Assembly: GCA_023434145.1 (NCBI GenBank)
Contig: JAEYTI010000359.1
Coordinates: 1 to 60,008 of the forward strand
Reading direction: 5' to 3'
DNA from: Chloroflexota bacterium
Lineage (GTDB): Bacteria; Chloroflexota; Anaerolineae; Anaerolineales; Anaerolineaceae
Length of the DNA stretch: 60,008 bases
The notes beneath the pieces were generated by a model, which saw nothing but the letters and a program-made list of their open reading frames with translations, was not told the DNA's origin and searched no databases. The position numbers were made by a program, and so were the translations under genes. This document shows, one piece after another, positions 42,539 through 51,306 of the stretch; within the stretch, counting starts at the first letter, position 1; every line of letters starts with the position of its first letter.

Positions 42539-43975
42539 CTATTCGAAGTAATCCACCGCCTGCCCTCGCGAGTGCTCCAGCGCGGTGCGGATGATCTCAG
42601 AGTAGGTCGGGTGAGCGTGGATGATCTCTGCCACGGCGCTTACCGGGGTGCCGAGCGCGATCATGTTGGCCAATTCCTGCATCATCTCGGAGACACCCTG
42701 GCCGATGGCCTGCGCGGCGACGACCTTGTTATCCTTGACCCACACTTTCAGGAAGCCATCGGTGTAGCCCTCGATCCGCGCGCGAAGGTTGGCGGCAAAC
42801 GGTACGCGCACGGCCTTTACTCCGTTCTGCTCCATCGGCACCGTACCCACCGCAACCACCTCGGGGATCGAGTAGACCACTGCCGGGATCACGCCATATT
42901 CCATCTTGCGCAGCCCTAATCCAGAGCCCTTCATGATGTTCTCGGCGCAGACGATGCCCTGCTGGATGCCCACGTGCGCCAGGATCGATTTGCCCGTCGC
43001 ATCGCCAATGGCCCATACGCCTGGAACCGTGGTGCGCAAGTTGTCATCTACGCAGATGCCCTTCTCGTTGTATTCGATCTCCAGCTTGCGGAACATCTCT
43101 TCCTGGATGACCGGCTTGCGGCCAATGGCGATCAGCACCGCGTCTGACTCAACCTCCACCACTTCTCCCGTCTTGCGGTCTTTGGCGCGCACAACCCCCT
43201 GCTTGCCATCCGCCGACTGCTCCACCGCCGTCACCTGATGACCGGCAAGGATTCGAACGCCATTTTCAACGTACAGGCGGGTGAGTGTCTTGGATATTTC
43301 CGCGTCCATGCCTGCCAGAATCGAGTCGAGGTATTCTACGATGGTCACCTGAGCGCCGAGGTTGGAGAAGATGGTGGCGAATTCCAGCCCGATCACGCCG
43401 CCGCCGACGATGGTCAGCCGCCCGGGCAGCTCGCCAATCGAGATCAGCCGGTTCGAGGAAACCACGAACGGGTTATCCTGCTTCACAAAGTCGAGCATCA
43501 GCGGCTGAGAGCCGGTGGCAAGGATGATATTTTCGGCCTCGATGTGCTCTTCCTCGCCGGTATAGTGCATTACGTAGCCATCGGGGTCAAGCTTGCCCTT
43601 GCGGATGCAGACCTTGCCTGCACCTTCCACGCTGGCCTCGCCCGCGTAGATATCCACGCCGTGATGGCGCAGCAGTTCGGCCACTTCCTCACGAGACTGC
43701 ACGATCACTTCGTCGCGCCGGGCAGCGATCTCTTTGAAATCCACGCGAATATCCGATACATGCACGCCGTATTTGGCGCTCTCGCGTACCGTGCGGGCGA
43801 TTTTGGCCGCCTCGATCATCGACTTCGAAGGAGTGCATCCCCAGTTCGTGCAGATGCCGCCCACGTAATCGCGTTCTACCACGGCTACCGATGCTCCGAG
43901 CTGTGCGAGACGTACCGCGCACGAATGCCCCGCCGGACCTGCTCCAATGACGACCGCCGTATACTTTTTCATCAT
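42539..43975 (-). CDS. lpdA: Dihydrolipoamide dehydrogenase (E3)
   Basis: Flavoprotein that reoxidises dihydrolipoamide in pyruvate/2-oxoglutarate dehydrogenase or glycine cleavage. The 478-aa protein has the FAD-binding VIGAGPAGHSCAVRLAQLG, the redox disulphide GGICTNWGCTPSK, the NAD-binding VGGGVIGLEFATIFSNLG, the second FAD motif GVWAIGDATGK and the interface catalytic pair HAHPTYSE. The Trp between the redox Cys residues is unusual (commonly Val or Arg). No E1 or E2 gene is in the window. Start at 43975 or 43972, both behind GGGAGG. Confidence 0.94.
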   Translation of the reverse strand: MMKKYTAVVIGAGPAGHSCAVRLAQLGASVAVVERDYVGGICTNWGCTPSKSMIEAAKIARTVRESAKYGVHVSDIRVDFKEIAARRDEVIVQSREEVAELLRHHGVDIYAGEASVEGAGKVCIRKGKLDPDGYVMHYTGEEEHIEAENIILATGSQPLMLDFVKQDNPFVVSSNRLISIGELPGRLTIVGGGVIGLEFATIFSNLGAQVTIVEYLDSILAGMDAEISKTLTRLYVENGVRILAGHQVTAVEQSADGKQGVVRAKDRKTGEVVEVESDAVLIAIGRKPVIQEEMFRKLEIEYNEKGICVDDNLRTTVPGVWAIGDATGKSILAHVGIQQGIVCAENIMKGSGLGLRKMEYGVIPAVVYSIPEVVAVGTVPMEQNGVKAVRVPFAANLRARIEGYTDGFLKVWVKDNKVVAAQAIGQGVSEMMQELANMIALGTPVSAVAEIIHAHPTYSEIIRTALEHSRGQAVDYFE

Positions 43976-44003
43976 TTCCTCCCAGTAATATCCTTATTGA
44001 TCT

Positions 44004-44058
44004 TTGTTGGATCGTTGTGTATCGGAAATAGAGTTTCCGATACACAACGATCCAACAA
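44004..44058. repeat. Perfect 25-bp hairpin, 5-nt loop
   Basis: Arms 44004-44028 and 44034-44058 pair perfectly around TAGAG. It lies 28 bp upstream of the lpdA start, in a 509-bp divergent gap. Confidence 0.97.
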
Positions 44059-44222
44059 ACAATTATGTGCTTGTGCACGAATTTGTTCTTTTTGTCACAC
44101 ACGAATTATTGTACGTAACCATCGTCTGGAAAACGTTACGATCCGCATGTCGTGTAAAAGGTTTCGTAACTGCTCAGCCACAGGGGCTTTTTTTATGAAT
44201 TGCGGGCTCCGTCAGCCTATTA

Positions 44223-44281
44223 AAGGGAAATGTGGGTATTTTGAAAACGCTTCTCGTTTTCAAAATACCCACATTTCCCTT
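44223..44281. repeat. Perfect 27-bp hairpin, 5-nt loop
   Basis: Arms 44223-44249 and 44255-44281 pair perfectly around CTTCT. Second hairpin of the same divergent gap. Confidence 0.97.
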
Positions 44282-44283
44282 CT

Positions 44284-44302
44284 GCGCTCCCTACGGGAGC
44301 GC
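44284..44302. repeat. Short 8-bp GC-rich hairpin
   Basis: GCGCTCCC (44284-44291) pairs with GGGAGCGC (44295-44302) around TAC, directly after the 27-bp hairpin. Confidence 0.85.
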
Positions 44303-44453
44303 GTTTCAAGCCAGCAGCCCGACAGGGCTGAACAGTTGCAAGGTTGTTATAGGAGAAAGAAAAGGATGAACCACCAAGTTTTTCCCATTTACAAAGCCTT
44401 GGTGTTTTTCTTCGCGAACTTCATGCCTTTGTGGTTCCTTTCTTTCTTCCTGT

Positions 44454-44459
44454 ATAATG
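44454..44459 (+). promoter_or_regulatory. -10 box, leaderless start
   Basis: Perfect TATAAT five bases before an ATG at 44465, so transcription should begin at or next to that codon and the transcript would be leaderless. Confidence 0.6.
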
Positions 44460-44464
44460 GCGCT

Positions 44465-44488
44465 ATGACCATGAGGGTGGATCCATGA
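44465..44488 (+). CDS. Seven-codon upstream ORF coupled to the beta-propeller gene
   Basis: ATG at 44465, right at the predicted transcription start, opens a 7-codon frame (MTMRVDP) whose TGA stop overlaps the ATG of the next gene (ATGA). The downstream gene has no other visible ribosome-binding site, so ribosomes may load leaderlessly on the minicistron and re-initiate. Inference from sequence layout only. Confidence 0.45.
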   Translation: MTMRVDP

Positions 44489-46077
44489 GTCCTGAACGAG
44501 CCGCGCGGACGCTGGCGATGCTTGGCGTCGTGCTGCTGCTGGCGCTGTTTGCCCTGCGCGGAGTTTCGCTCGCACAGACACTGAGCACGCCCGATGCGCA
44601 GGAGGAAGCGGAAGCACTGGGGCAGGTTTCGTTGGGCGGCTATTATTACTCCCCCGATGGCTCGCAGGTTGCCTTTGAGCAGGGTTCGCCCGGGCAGGTG
44701 CGGCGTTGGTTTACGATGGATCTCGCCAGCGGCGCGGTCACCGGTGGCCGGTTGGAACTGCCCGAGCAGAACACCTTCGTCATTCGTAATGAGCGCATGT
44801 ACCTGCGCATCGATGAGGTGGAGACCGAGGTCAATACATCACCGATTGTCGTGCGGGTCACCGACATGGTGCTGGCCCCGGACGGCGACTCGGTAGCCTT
44901 CACCGGGCAGCGGCAAAGTGGACCGGAGAGCCTATACGTGCTAAACAACAGCGGGCAGGTCGATTGGTTGGGCGAGGAAGAGTGGATCCACTATCTCACC
45001 TGGTCACCGGATGGCCAGTTCCTGGTCTATGTCGCCCCGCGTGGAGAATACGATCAGATCAACACCATCAGCAGAAATGGCGCCGACTTTACCCAACTGA
45101 CGGATGATCCAACGCACAAGAGAAACCTCTCCTGGTCGCCAGACGGTGCGACAATCGCGTACGTGGCAGTTGAAGTAGCGCATACGCCTGAGCCGGTTGT
45201 CCGCTTTCCGCCAACACCCACCCCCACGATCACAGCCGAGTTGATCGAAACACCTTCTCCAACACCCACAGCGGAGACCGAGACGCCAACCGCATCGCCA
45301 CTGCCCGATCAAAAGCCGGGGGAAGGCACGTTTCTTGGCGCGGACATTTATTTGATCGATCCTGATGGCGCAAATATCCGCCGATTGACCGATTCGCCCG
45401 AGCACGAATCGCGCCTGGCATGGGTCAACGGCGGCAGCGAGCTGGCATTTGCCCTCAACGACCCCGAGAGCCCGCAGGTCAGCTACCTGAACGCCATCAA
45501 TCCACAAACCGGCACCGCGCGCCGGGCCTATCCGTACGTGTCGATTGATGCGCTGCGATGCCCACCTGCCTTGCCGCGCAGCGCAGAGCGGATTTTGCAA
45601 CTGACGGCAACAAACAACGGGATACAGGCGGTTGGCGTTCCGGTAGTGCTGCGCGCCGGGCAGCAGACGTTTCCCCCCGAGAGCATCTTCGACGCCGACC
45701 AGCGGCGAAGCGGCGCCGTGCGGGTTGAGACGATCGACCTGCAGCCAGGCGAGACGCGCACCGTAGAGTGGCCGGTGCGCCCTGTTTCGGGGCTGGTCAC
45801 CCACTTCTCCGCTGTGATCGACCGGCCCGAAGCGGTTCTGTTCGCCGAGCAGCACTGCGCGGTTCAGAACACGTACCAGGGGCTGCCCAACCTGCCGTTT
45901 TTGCCCGTCACCGCCCCGCTGCTGCTTGCGGGGATGCTGCTGATGCTGCCACGGCTGCTCCAGCAGAAAAAGCCGCTGTTGTGGGTCCTTTGGGCGATGA
46001 GCCCGGTGGCATTGTTGGGTCTGGTGCTCTTCGAGGCGCAAAGAGCAGCTATTGACAAGATTTTTATGCCTTTTTAA
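44485..46077 (+). CDS. Membrane-anchored TolB/WD40-like beta-propeller protein
   Basis: A 530-aa exported protein: signal or anchor helix at residues 8-30, propeller blades marked by YSPDGSQVAF, LAPDGDSVAF, WSPDGQFLVYV and WSPDGATIAYV. A Thr/Pro-rich insertion (TPTPTITAELIETPSPTPT) and a further blade (IYLIDPDGANIRRLTDSPEH) follow. The tail has a CARDB-like beta domain (about 370-460) and two C-terminal membrane helices. Probably a surface or periplasm-like sensor or scaffold. Starts at ATG 44485 coupled to a 7-codon upstream ORF. Confidence 0.83.
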   Translation: MSPERAARTLAMLGVVLLLALFALRGVSLAQTLSTPDAQEEAEALGQVSLGGYYYSPDGSQVAFEQGSPGQVRRWFTMDLASGAVTGGRLELPEQNTFVIRNERMYLRIDEVETEVNTSPIVVRVTDMVLAPDGDSVAFTGQRQSGPESLYVLNNSGQVDWLGEEEWIHYLTWSPDGQFLVYVAPRGEYDQINTISRNGADFTQLTDDPTHKRNLSWSPDGATIAYVAVEVAHTPEPVVRFPPTPTPTITAELIETPSPTPTAETETPTASPLPDQKPGEGTFLGADIYLIDPDGANIRRLTDSPEHESRLAWVNGGSELAFALNDPESPQVSYLNAINPQTGTARRAYPYVSIDALRCPPALPRSAERILQLTATNNGIQAVGVPVVLRAGQQTFPPESIFDADQRRSGAVRVETIDLQPGETRTVEWPVRPVSGLVTHFSAVIDRPEAVLFAEQHCAVQNTYQGLPNLPFLPVTAPLLLAGMLLMLPRLLQQKKPLLWVLWAMSPVALLGLVLFEAQRAAIDKIFMPF

Positions 46078-46098
46078 ACATTCTTTAACAAAAAGTGG

Positions 46099-46127
46099 TT
46101 GACTTTCGACGAAAAAACAACGACAAT
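46099..46127 (+). promoter_or_regulatory. Promoter for the RNase H gene
   Basis: TTGACT (46099-46104), 17-bp spacer, GACAAT (46122-46127); an overlapping TATAAT lies at 46127-46132. The leader of about 115 nt carries a 15-bp hairpin. Confidence 0.7.
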
Positions 46128-46183
46128 ATAATCAAATATGACGAATACTTATTTATTGTTGGAGAACTTAATAGGATCGAATT

Positions 46184-46222
46184 GCACAACCGGTGAGACG
46201 GTTCATTTCTCACCGGTTGTGC
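46184..46222 (+). repeat. 15-bp hairpin in the RNase H leader
   Basis: GCACAACCGGTGAGA (46184-46198) pairs perfectly with 46208-46222 around a 9-nt loop, 28 bp before the start codon and 12 bp before the AAGGAG site. It is inside the predicted transcript, so it may stabilise the mRNA or regulate it. Confidence 0.9.
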
Positions 46223-46250
46223 TTATGTATCCAAGGAGACGCCATAAACC

Positions 46251-46799
46251 ATGCTGACACTCGAGTTTGACGGCCTGTTCCGCGGCGCCCCGCAGGAACT
46301 GCACTTGGGGGATAACGCCGGATTGATGTGTTATGGATGGGTAATTTTACGAGATGGGGTTGCGATTGCCCGCGGGCATGGTGGTTATGCCCGTAGTGAG
46401 CACGCCTCATCCAACGTCGCCGAATACCTTGGCCTGATCGAGGGTCTCGAAGCGCTGCTGGACATGCACGGCGAAGATGAATGGGTGCTCATCTGCGGCG
46501 ACTCGAAATCCGTGATCGACCAGATGGAAGGCACATCCAATGTCTCCGCCGAGAGCATCCGCCCGCTGCATCGCCGGGCCACCCGGCTGGCGCGACGCAT
46601 CAAAAAGCTGTATTGGATGTGGACTCCACGCGGAGACAATCACAAGGCAGACGCGCTCACCCGCCGCGCTTTGCAGCAGATCCGCGCAGACAACGAGAAG
46701 TACCAGGCAGCCCAGCACCGGCTGGAGAGCTCGCGCGCCCAGCACACGGGCGGCAAACTCCACCCCCTGCTGGACCTGCGCATGTACCAGTCTGTATAA
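46251..46799 (+). CDS. Ribonuclease HI-like protein
   Basis: Cleaves RNA in RNA-DNA hybrids. The 182-aa protein keeps the RNase H acidic residues: Asp7 (EFDG), Glu58 (SSNVAEYLGL), Asp84 (CGDSKS) and Asp134 (RGDNHKADAL). It lacks the basic handle of E. coli RnhA but has a basic helix RRATRLARRIKKL and a C-terminal tail of about 40 residues. This resembles the RNase H/CobC-associated type found in Actinobacteria and plants. AAGGAG stands twelve bases before the ATG. Confidence 0.88.
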   Translation: MLTLEFDGLFRGAPQELHLGDNAGLMCYGWVILRDGVAIARGHGGYARSEHASSNVAEYLGLIEGLEALLDMHGEDEWVLICGDSKSVIDQMEGTSNVSAESIRPLHRRATRLARRIKKLYWMWTPRGDNHKADALTRRALQQIRADNEKYQAAQHRLESSRAQHTGGKLHPLLDLRMYQSV

Positions 46800-46809
46800 A
46801 GAAGCGAAT

Positions 46810-46846
46810 GTGGTTGTTGAAAACGCGAAGCGTTTTCAACAACCAC
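46810..46846. repeat. Perfect 17-bp hairpin with GCGAAGC apex
   Basis: Arms 46810-46826 and 46830-46846 pair around GAA; the tip reads GCGAAGC (46825-46831). It follows the RNase H stop by 10 bp. Confidence 0.95.
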
Positions 46847-46894
46847 GCCACAGCTTAATGAAACACCCTTTTAATTTCAGGTCAGTTTCAAGCT

Positions 46895-46946
46895 GAATAT
46901 GGGTTGCCTATCGCGGGCAGATGCCCGCGATAGGCAACCCATATTC
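46895..46946. repeat. Near-perfect palindrome: 25-bp stem, 2-nt loop
   Basis: Arms 46895-46919 and 46922-46946 pair perfectly around GA. It ends 4 bp before the stop codon of the minus-strand DUF6062 gene. With the previous hairpin it fills the gap between convergent genes. Confidence 0.97.
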
Positions 46947-46950
46947 AAAC

Positions 46951-47709
46951 CTAAAAATCGTCGGTTTTGTGCGTGAAGGCGCTTCCGGGGAAGCCGGTGA
47001 AGAACGTCAACGTGCGGCGCCAGGCCAAATCCTCATCCTCCGAGAGCTTCTCGTCGCGGTACGACCAGTTGTTCTTGCGGATATATTCCTTCATGTGCTT
47101 CGACTGGCCTTCCAACCGCCGGACAGTGTCATCGATCAGCAGATTCACCGCCTTAGGGAAACGGCCCGAGTGCGCCTCGATTGTTCCGCGCAGGTGCGGC
47201 AGGCACAGGCCATCAGAGGCAAGGTAGCCTTCCTTCACGTCGCCGTCGTGCTTTTGCAGCTCCTCACACAGGGTATGCAGGCCGTTGCTGGCGGCGTTCT
47301 CACCTGCCTGGCAGGCGGGGCACACCCCACGCGGGTACAGCGGTCCGCCCACCTTTTGCCCCAGCAGCTTGCGGATCCACCCGCCCAGGCTGTTCGCTGC
47401 GCCGGAGGGGCTGCCGGGTTTCATTGTCTTCAACTCGCCCGCCACCACGCGACCCAGGTGTTCGTAGATAATGTTTGTACCCAGCGGCAGCGAGCTGGTC
47501 ATCACCTCGCGGGCGACCATCACGCGTGTATGCGGAGCGCAGAAGCCGTACGAGGCAAGAATACCCTGGCGCACGTCCGGCTCGTTTACGTTCTCCCACA
47601 GAAACGACTCCAGCGCCCGCTCTGAGCCCTGCCGGAACAACCGGCAGGCCGGGCAGCCGGGCTTTTTCATCGCATCGATCAGGTTGTTTACTGCCAGTGC
47701 AAATGCCAT
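46951..47709 (-). CDS. DUF6062-like Cys-rich protein
   Basis: A 252-aa cytoplasmic protein with repeated Cys/His pairs: KKPGCPACRLF, SYGFCAPHTRVMV, GVCPACQAGE and DGLCLPHLRG, each CxxC or C-x2-H. This is the DUF6062 pattern as I know it, and it suggests two metal sites from a duplicated half. Function unknown. It starts at 47709, overlapping the stop of the gene upstream (ATGA), so it is the last gene of the operon running from 52193. Confidence 0.75.
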   Translation of the reverse strand: MAFALAVNNLIDAMKKPGCPACRLFRQGSERALESFLWENVNEPDVRQGILASYGFCAPHTRVMVAREVMTSSLPLGTNIIYEHLGRVVAGELKTMKPGSPSGAANSLGGWIRKLLGQKVGGPLYPRGVCPACQAGENAASNGLHTLCEELQKHDGDVKEGYLASDGLCLPHLRGTIEAHSGRFPKAVNLLIDDTVRRLEGQSKHMKEYIRKNNWSYRDEKLSEDEDLAWRRTLTFFTGFPGSAFTHKTDDF

Positions 47710-48212
47710 CAGTCGATCTCGCTCCGCACGTGCTTGATCAGCCGCGTCAGGCCGATCATCGCCAGGATTGCCAGCAGAACCACCCACCAGAAAGAGAGCT
47801 GCATGCGCGTGGTAAGCCCGAGCAGGCCAATGAGGAAACCCAACGCTTCTACGAAACCCAACCGCTTTAGATGCTCGCGCCCAAGGCCGCTTTTTTCGTC
47901 AATCCGGTCTACGGTGCGCAGCCGCTGGTAGAAATTTGCCAGATCCCAACCACCCAGCGCCGCCACGGTGCCAATCAACAGCAGCCAGCCGGGGCCGTTC
48001 AGTAGAAACGCAATCGCGCCACTGAGTATCAGCAGGTCCATAAACAGGCTGCTGATGGGGCCAGGGTCGCGCTGCTGCGCCGCCAACCAAAGCGCGCCAA
48101 CGCCAATGATGCCGAGCGCCGCCAGCAAAACGCCAATCTGCGCGTACGCGACGGCAAATGCCGCAACCGCAACAAGGATATGACCGACCAAAAAGCGCTG
48201 CACTGTAGTCAT
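47709..48212 (-). CDS. Integral membrane protein
   Basis: A 167-aa protein with about six hydrophobic helices, in pairs around a charged loop (RTVDRIDEKSGLGREHLKR). ATG at 48212 has GGGGAG upstream. It is coupled to the DUF6062 gene by a 4-bp-type overlap and follows the DUF58 gene after 82 bp. No family recognised. Confidence 0.75.
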   Translation of the reverse strand: MTTVQRFLVGHILVAVAAFAVAYAQIGVLLAALGIIGVGALWLAAQQRDPGPISSLFMDLLILSGAIAFLLNGPGWLLLIGTVAALGGWDLANFYQRLRTVDRIDEKSGLGREHLKRLGFVEALGFLIGLLGLTTRMQLSFWWVVLLAILAMIGLTRLIKHVRSEID

Positions 48213-48294
48213 TGCGTTACTCCCCTGCCCCATGTTCTTAGGAGAGCCGTAGCCAAGCCAGGCCTATTGGGCTTTCGATACTGCATCAATGCCG

Positions 48295-49653
48295 TCATCG
48301 CATCACTCCCCGCACCCGGTTGCCGGGCGCTACCCGGCTAAAAGCCGTGCGCACCATGGGCTCAAATGGTCGTTCCACGTCCCAATCGAGAATGCGGATG
48401 CCCAATCGCTGGATTCTCCGCAGCAGCAAAGCCCGTTCCGCCCGGGCGATCTGGTAAGAGAGATCTTTGTGCAGGCCCAATGTCCGCGCCTCGAACGATA
48501 CCGGATCCGGGCTGACCAGCATCACCTCGTATCCGCACGCGCGGAGCTGGGTAAAGGCAGGTACGTCACTCTCCATCAGGGGGCTAACCATGATGATCTG
48601 CGAGCCGGTGGGGAAAAAGCGTGTTGGCAGGTAGCCCAGGCTTTCCAGCGCAAAGTTGTGCCCGGTGCGCGCCTGCCCCAACATGTAAACAATGCGCTCC
48701 TGCTGTACCTTGCCATAGCCAGGGAAAACGCGCTCCATGCCAAAGCCATACACCAGCAGCCCCACGCGATTGCCCTCATCCAGCAGGGCTTGCGAAAGCG
48801 AGCCAGCAGCTTGCACGCTGTATTCAAACAGCGACGCCCCGCCCTCAACTTCAATATTACTCTGACGGCGAGCATCGAGGATGATGCCAACGTCGGCGAT
48901 ACGCTCCAGCTCAAACTGATTGACGTGGAGCTGGTGCTCGAACCGCGCGCTAGCCCGCCAATTGATCCAGCGGCGCGGATCGCCCATCTGGTACTCGCGC
49001 AGGCCGATAAAATCGACACCGGAGCCGCTCTTGCGCGATGGAATCGGCCCAAAGTGCCCATGAGTCCGCTGCGGGCGGATCGCCACGCGGCGCAGCGGCG
49101 TAAGATCCGGCAGGTAGATGATCTTATAGCGGGCGCTTAGAAAGGTGCCGCGTCGCATCACACCCAGGTGCTCTGACACGCTCACCCGCACGTCGCCCAG
49201 GTAATAGCTGCCGCGCCCGCCTTTGATCGAATATTCCAATACTGCCTGCGCGCCCTTTGGCAAACTGGTGAGCAGGCTCGTCTTACCCTCGATCAACTGC
49301 AATCCCGGCGGCAGCGAGTCTTCGATCAGCACTTCGTCTAGCGTGCTGCCGTGGTTGGTCACTATCACGCGCACCGTAACCGGCTCGAACTGCTTTGTCA
49401 AACCAGCGCTTACTACCCGCTCGACGGATAGATCGAGCGCGGGCGGGCGGTGCATCAGGGTCGCGCCCAGGTACACTACCAGCGGCAGCGCGAGCAAAAT
49501 CGGTCCGCCGCTAAATGTGACCAGCCCGAGCAGGACGAGCCCCAGGATCAGCCCTGCCATCACCAGGAAGCGGCTGTTCAGCGGGCGCGCGGAATCATCG
49601 CCCGGCAATCCGGGGCCTCCTGACCTGCCCGGCTGCCCTGCGCCCGGCATCAT
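48295..49653 (-). CDS. DUF58-domain protein
   Basis: A 452-aa membrane-anchored protein. Two hydrophobic helices (about residues 29-67) precede a beta-sandwich (VERVVSAGLTKQFEPVTVRV) and the DUF58 segment with GLREYQMGDPRRWINWRASAR, the family hallmark, running into a von Willebrand A-like fold (ADVGIILDARRQS). DUF58 proteins are regular partners of MoxR ATPases, probably as chaperone clients or adaptors. The start overlaps the MoxR stop (ATGA). Confidence 0.92.
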   Translation of the reverse strand: MMPGAGQPGRSGGPGLPGDDSARPLNSRFLVMAGLILGLVLLGLVTFSGGPILLALPLVVYLGATLMHRPPALDLSVERVVSAGLTKQFEPVTVRVIVTNHGSTLDEVLIEDSLPPGLQLIEGKTSLLTSLPKGAQAVLEYSIKGGRGSYYLGDVRVSVSEHLGVMRRGTFLSARYKIIYLPDLTPLRRVAIRPQRTHGHFGPIPSRKSGSGVDFIGLREYQMGDPRRWINWRASARFEHQLHVNQFELERIADVGIILDARRQSNIEVEGGASLFEYSVQAAGSLSQALLDEGNRVGLLVYGFGMERVFPGYGKVQQERIVYMLGQARTGHNFALESLGYLPTRFFPTGSQIIMVSPLMESDVPAFTQLRACGYEVMLVSPDPVSFEARTLGLHKDLSYQIARAERALLLRRIQRLGIRILDWDVERPFEPMVRTAFSRVAPGNRVRGVMR

Positions 49654-50615
49654 GCGCCCCGCACCACCGGGACTGCCACCCCGCGCACAATGTCGCCAAG
49701 TACTTCATTCCCCGCGGCTCGATCGGTCCATAGATCCGGCTCAAGCAGCAGGCGATGAGACAGCGCGGGCAGCACAAACGTCTTTACATCATCGGGCAGC
49801 ACGTAGCTACGCCCGTTGAGGGCAGCCCAAGAGCGAGCCAACTTCAGCAACGCCAGAGTGCCGCGCGGGCTTGCCCCAACCGTCACCTTGCGGTGACGGC
49901 GTGTCTCGGTGATGATGCTGACGATATAGGTTTCAAGATCAGGGTCGATATAAACTTCTTCCACCGCTTCGCGCATCGCCATCAGGCCCGCGGCGTCTGT
50001 CACCGGCTGCAAGTCCATCGCATCGGTGCGCCGCTCGCGCCGCCGCCGCAGAATCTCCTGCTCTTCTTTCTGCGTCGGGTAGCCGACCGAGAGTTTCATG
50101 ATAAAGCGGTCTAACTGCGCTTCGGGCAGCGGGAAGGTGCCTTCATACTCGATGGGGTTCTGCGTGGCCAGCACGATGAACGGCTGCGGAAGCACCATAG
50201 TTTCGCCTTCCAGCGTCACCTGGTATTCCTGCATGGCTTCTAGCAAAGCCGACTGCGTGCGTGGCGACGCACGGTTGATCTCGTCTGCCAGAATGATGTT
50301 AGCGAACAGCGGCCCCTGGCGCAGAATAAACTGGCTGGAGGCCCGGTCGTAGATGTAGCCGCCGGTGATATCACCGGGCAGCAGGTCGGGCGTGAACTGA
50401 ATACGCTTAAACAAAAGCCCAAGCGCGGTGGCGAAGCTGTTGGCGATCAACGTCTTGGCAAGGCCCGGGTAATCTTCCAACAGCACGTGCCCGCCGCTGG
50501 TAAGGATGGCCGCCATGATCTTTTGCAGCACTTCACGCTTGCCAACAATGGCCCGCTCCACTTCCTCTATCACCCGGTTCGACAGTTCGGCAACTTCAGT
50601 GACCGGTATTGTCAT
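49650..50615 (-). CDS. MoxR-family AAA+ ATPase
   Basis: A 321-aa ATPase of the MoxR/RavA branch, thought to remodel or load cofactors into partner proteins. Walker A is degenerate (LEDYPGLAKTL in place of GxxGxGKT), Walker B is ILADEINRAS, sensor 1 is FIVLATQNPIEYEGTFPLPE and the lid begins VTVGASPRGTLALLKLAR. The start at 50615 is inside the previous gene (20-bp overlap); a longer open frame upstream is a shadow. It sits in the standard DUF4129-MoxR-DUF58 operon. Confidence 0.94.
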   Translation of the reverse strand: MTIPVTEVAELSNRVIEEVERAIVGKREVLQKIMAAILTSGGHVLLEDYPGLAKTLIANSFATALGLLFKRIQFTPDLLPGDITGGYIYDRASSQFILRQGPLFANIILADEINRASPRTQSALLEAMQEYQVTLEGETMVLPQPFIVLATQNPIEYEGTFPLPEAQLDRFIMKLSVGYPTQKEEQEILRRRRERRTDAMDLQPVTDAAGLMAMREAVEEVYIDPDLETYIVSIITETRRHRKVTVGASPRGTLALLKLARSWAALNGRSYVLPDDVKTFVLPALSHRLLLEPDLWTDRAAGNEVLGDIVRGVAVPVVRGA

Positions 50616-51306
50616 GCGACACCTCCAACTCTTCTTCGATGTATTGTAGAATGGCGGCAACACGCGGATCGTCCCGGTCGGTTGTGAAAATATCCGCGGA
50701 CCGAGATGGGAATAGGGTGCGGATGCGCTCCACAAAGTTCCGCCACAGCCAGGGCAGAAAAGCCGTGGGTTGCAATTCGTCGCGTTGCAGCGCAAACAGG
50801 GCGTATTCGCGCACGTGCTCCGGCACGTCGATTGTGCCAGCACGCAGGCGGTCATCCACTTCACGAGGGGTAAGGCGGTAGCGGTGCGAGAGCACACCAA
50901 TCAACAAGCGCCCGTACGTGGCGTGAAAGTTGGTTGTATAGTAGCGGCTCGCGCCCCTTCGCATGAGCTGCACTTTCTGCGCCCAATACAGCACCCGGCC
51001 CGTCGAGGGGGAGGAATAAAAAAGCTCAGCCGTTTCGGCTAACGGCGGCTGAATGAAGATCTTTCGCTTTCCTGAGAGCGCGCGAAAACCCATCACCGCC
51101 AGAATGAGCAGCATGACCGCCCAGAAGTACCACTCGGGCGTGGTAATGGTAAACAGGCGGATGACATACCACAGGTACGAGAGCGGCAGCACAATCACTT
51201 CGCGAACAATGCCCTGCGCCCACAGCAGAAGGGCTGTGACAGCAATCAGCGCCACGACCGCGGTAACAATCAGCCGGCGGGGGTTGAACTGCGGCGCATC
51301 GTTCAC
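50596..51306 (-). CDS. Membrane protein of the MoxR operon
   Basis: A 236-aa protein with two N-terminal membrane helices (about 13-33 and 55-75) and a cytoplasmic domain rich in Arg/Tyr (RRGASRYYTTNFHATYGRLL). It ends in an acidic coil overlapping the MoxR start. Family unknown to me; position between DUF4129 and MoxR suggests it works with them. It overlaps the upstream gene by 4 bp. Confidence 0.78.
   Translation of the reverse strand: MNDAPQFNPRRLIVTAVVALIAVTALLLWAQGIVREVIVLPLSYLWYVIRLFTITTPEWYFWAVMLLILAVMGFRALSGKRKIFIQPPLAETAELFYSSPSTGRVLYWAQKVQLMRRGASRYYTTNFHATYGRLLIGVLSHRYRLTPREVDDRLRAGTIDVPEHVREYALFALQRDELQPTAFLPWLWRNFVERIRTLFPSRSADIFTTDRDDPRVAAILQYIEEELEVSHDNTGH

Noticed and set aside
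43238..44488. 416-codon plus-strand ORF opposite lpdA
   Set aside because: Shadow of lpdA that then reads through two perfect hairpins and the promoter of the next gene.
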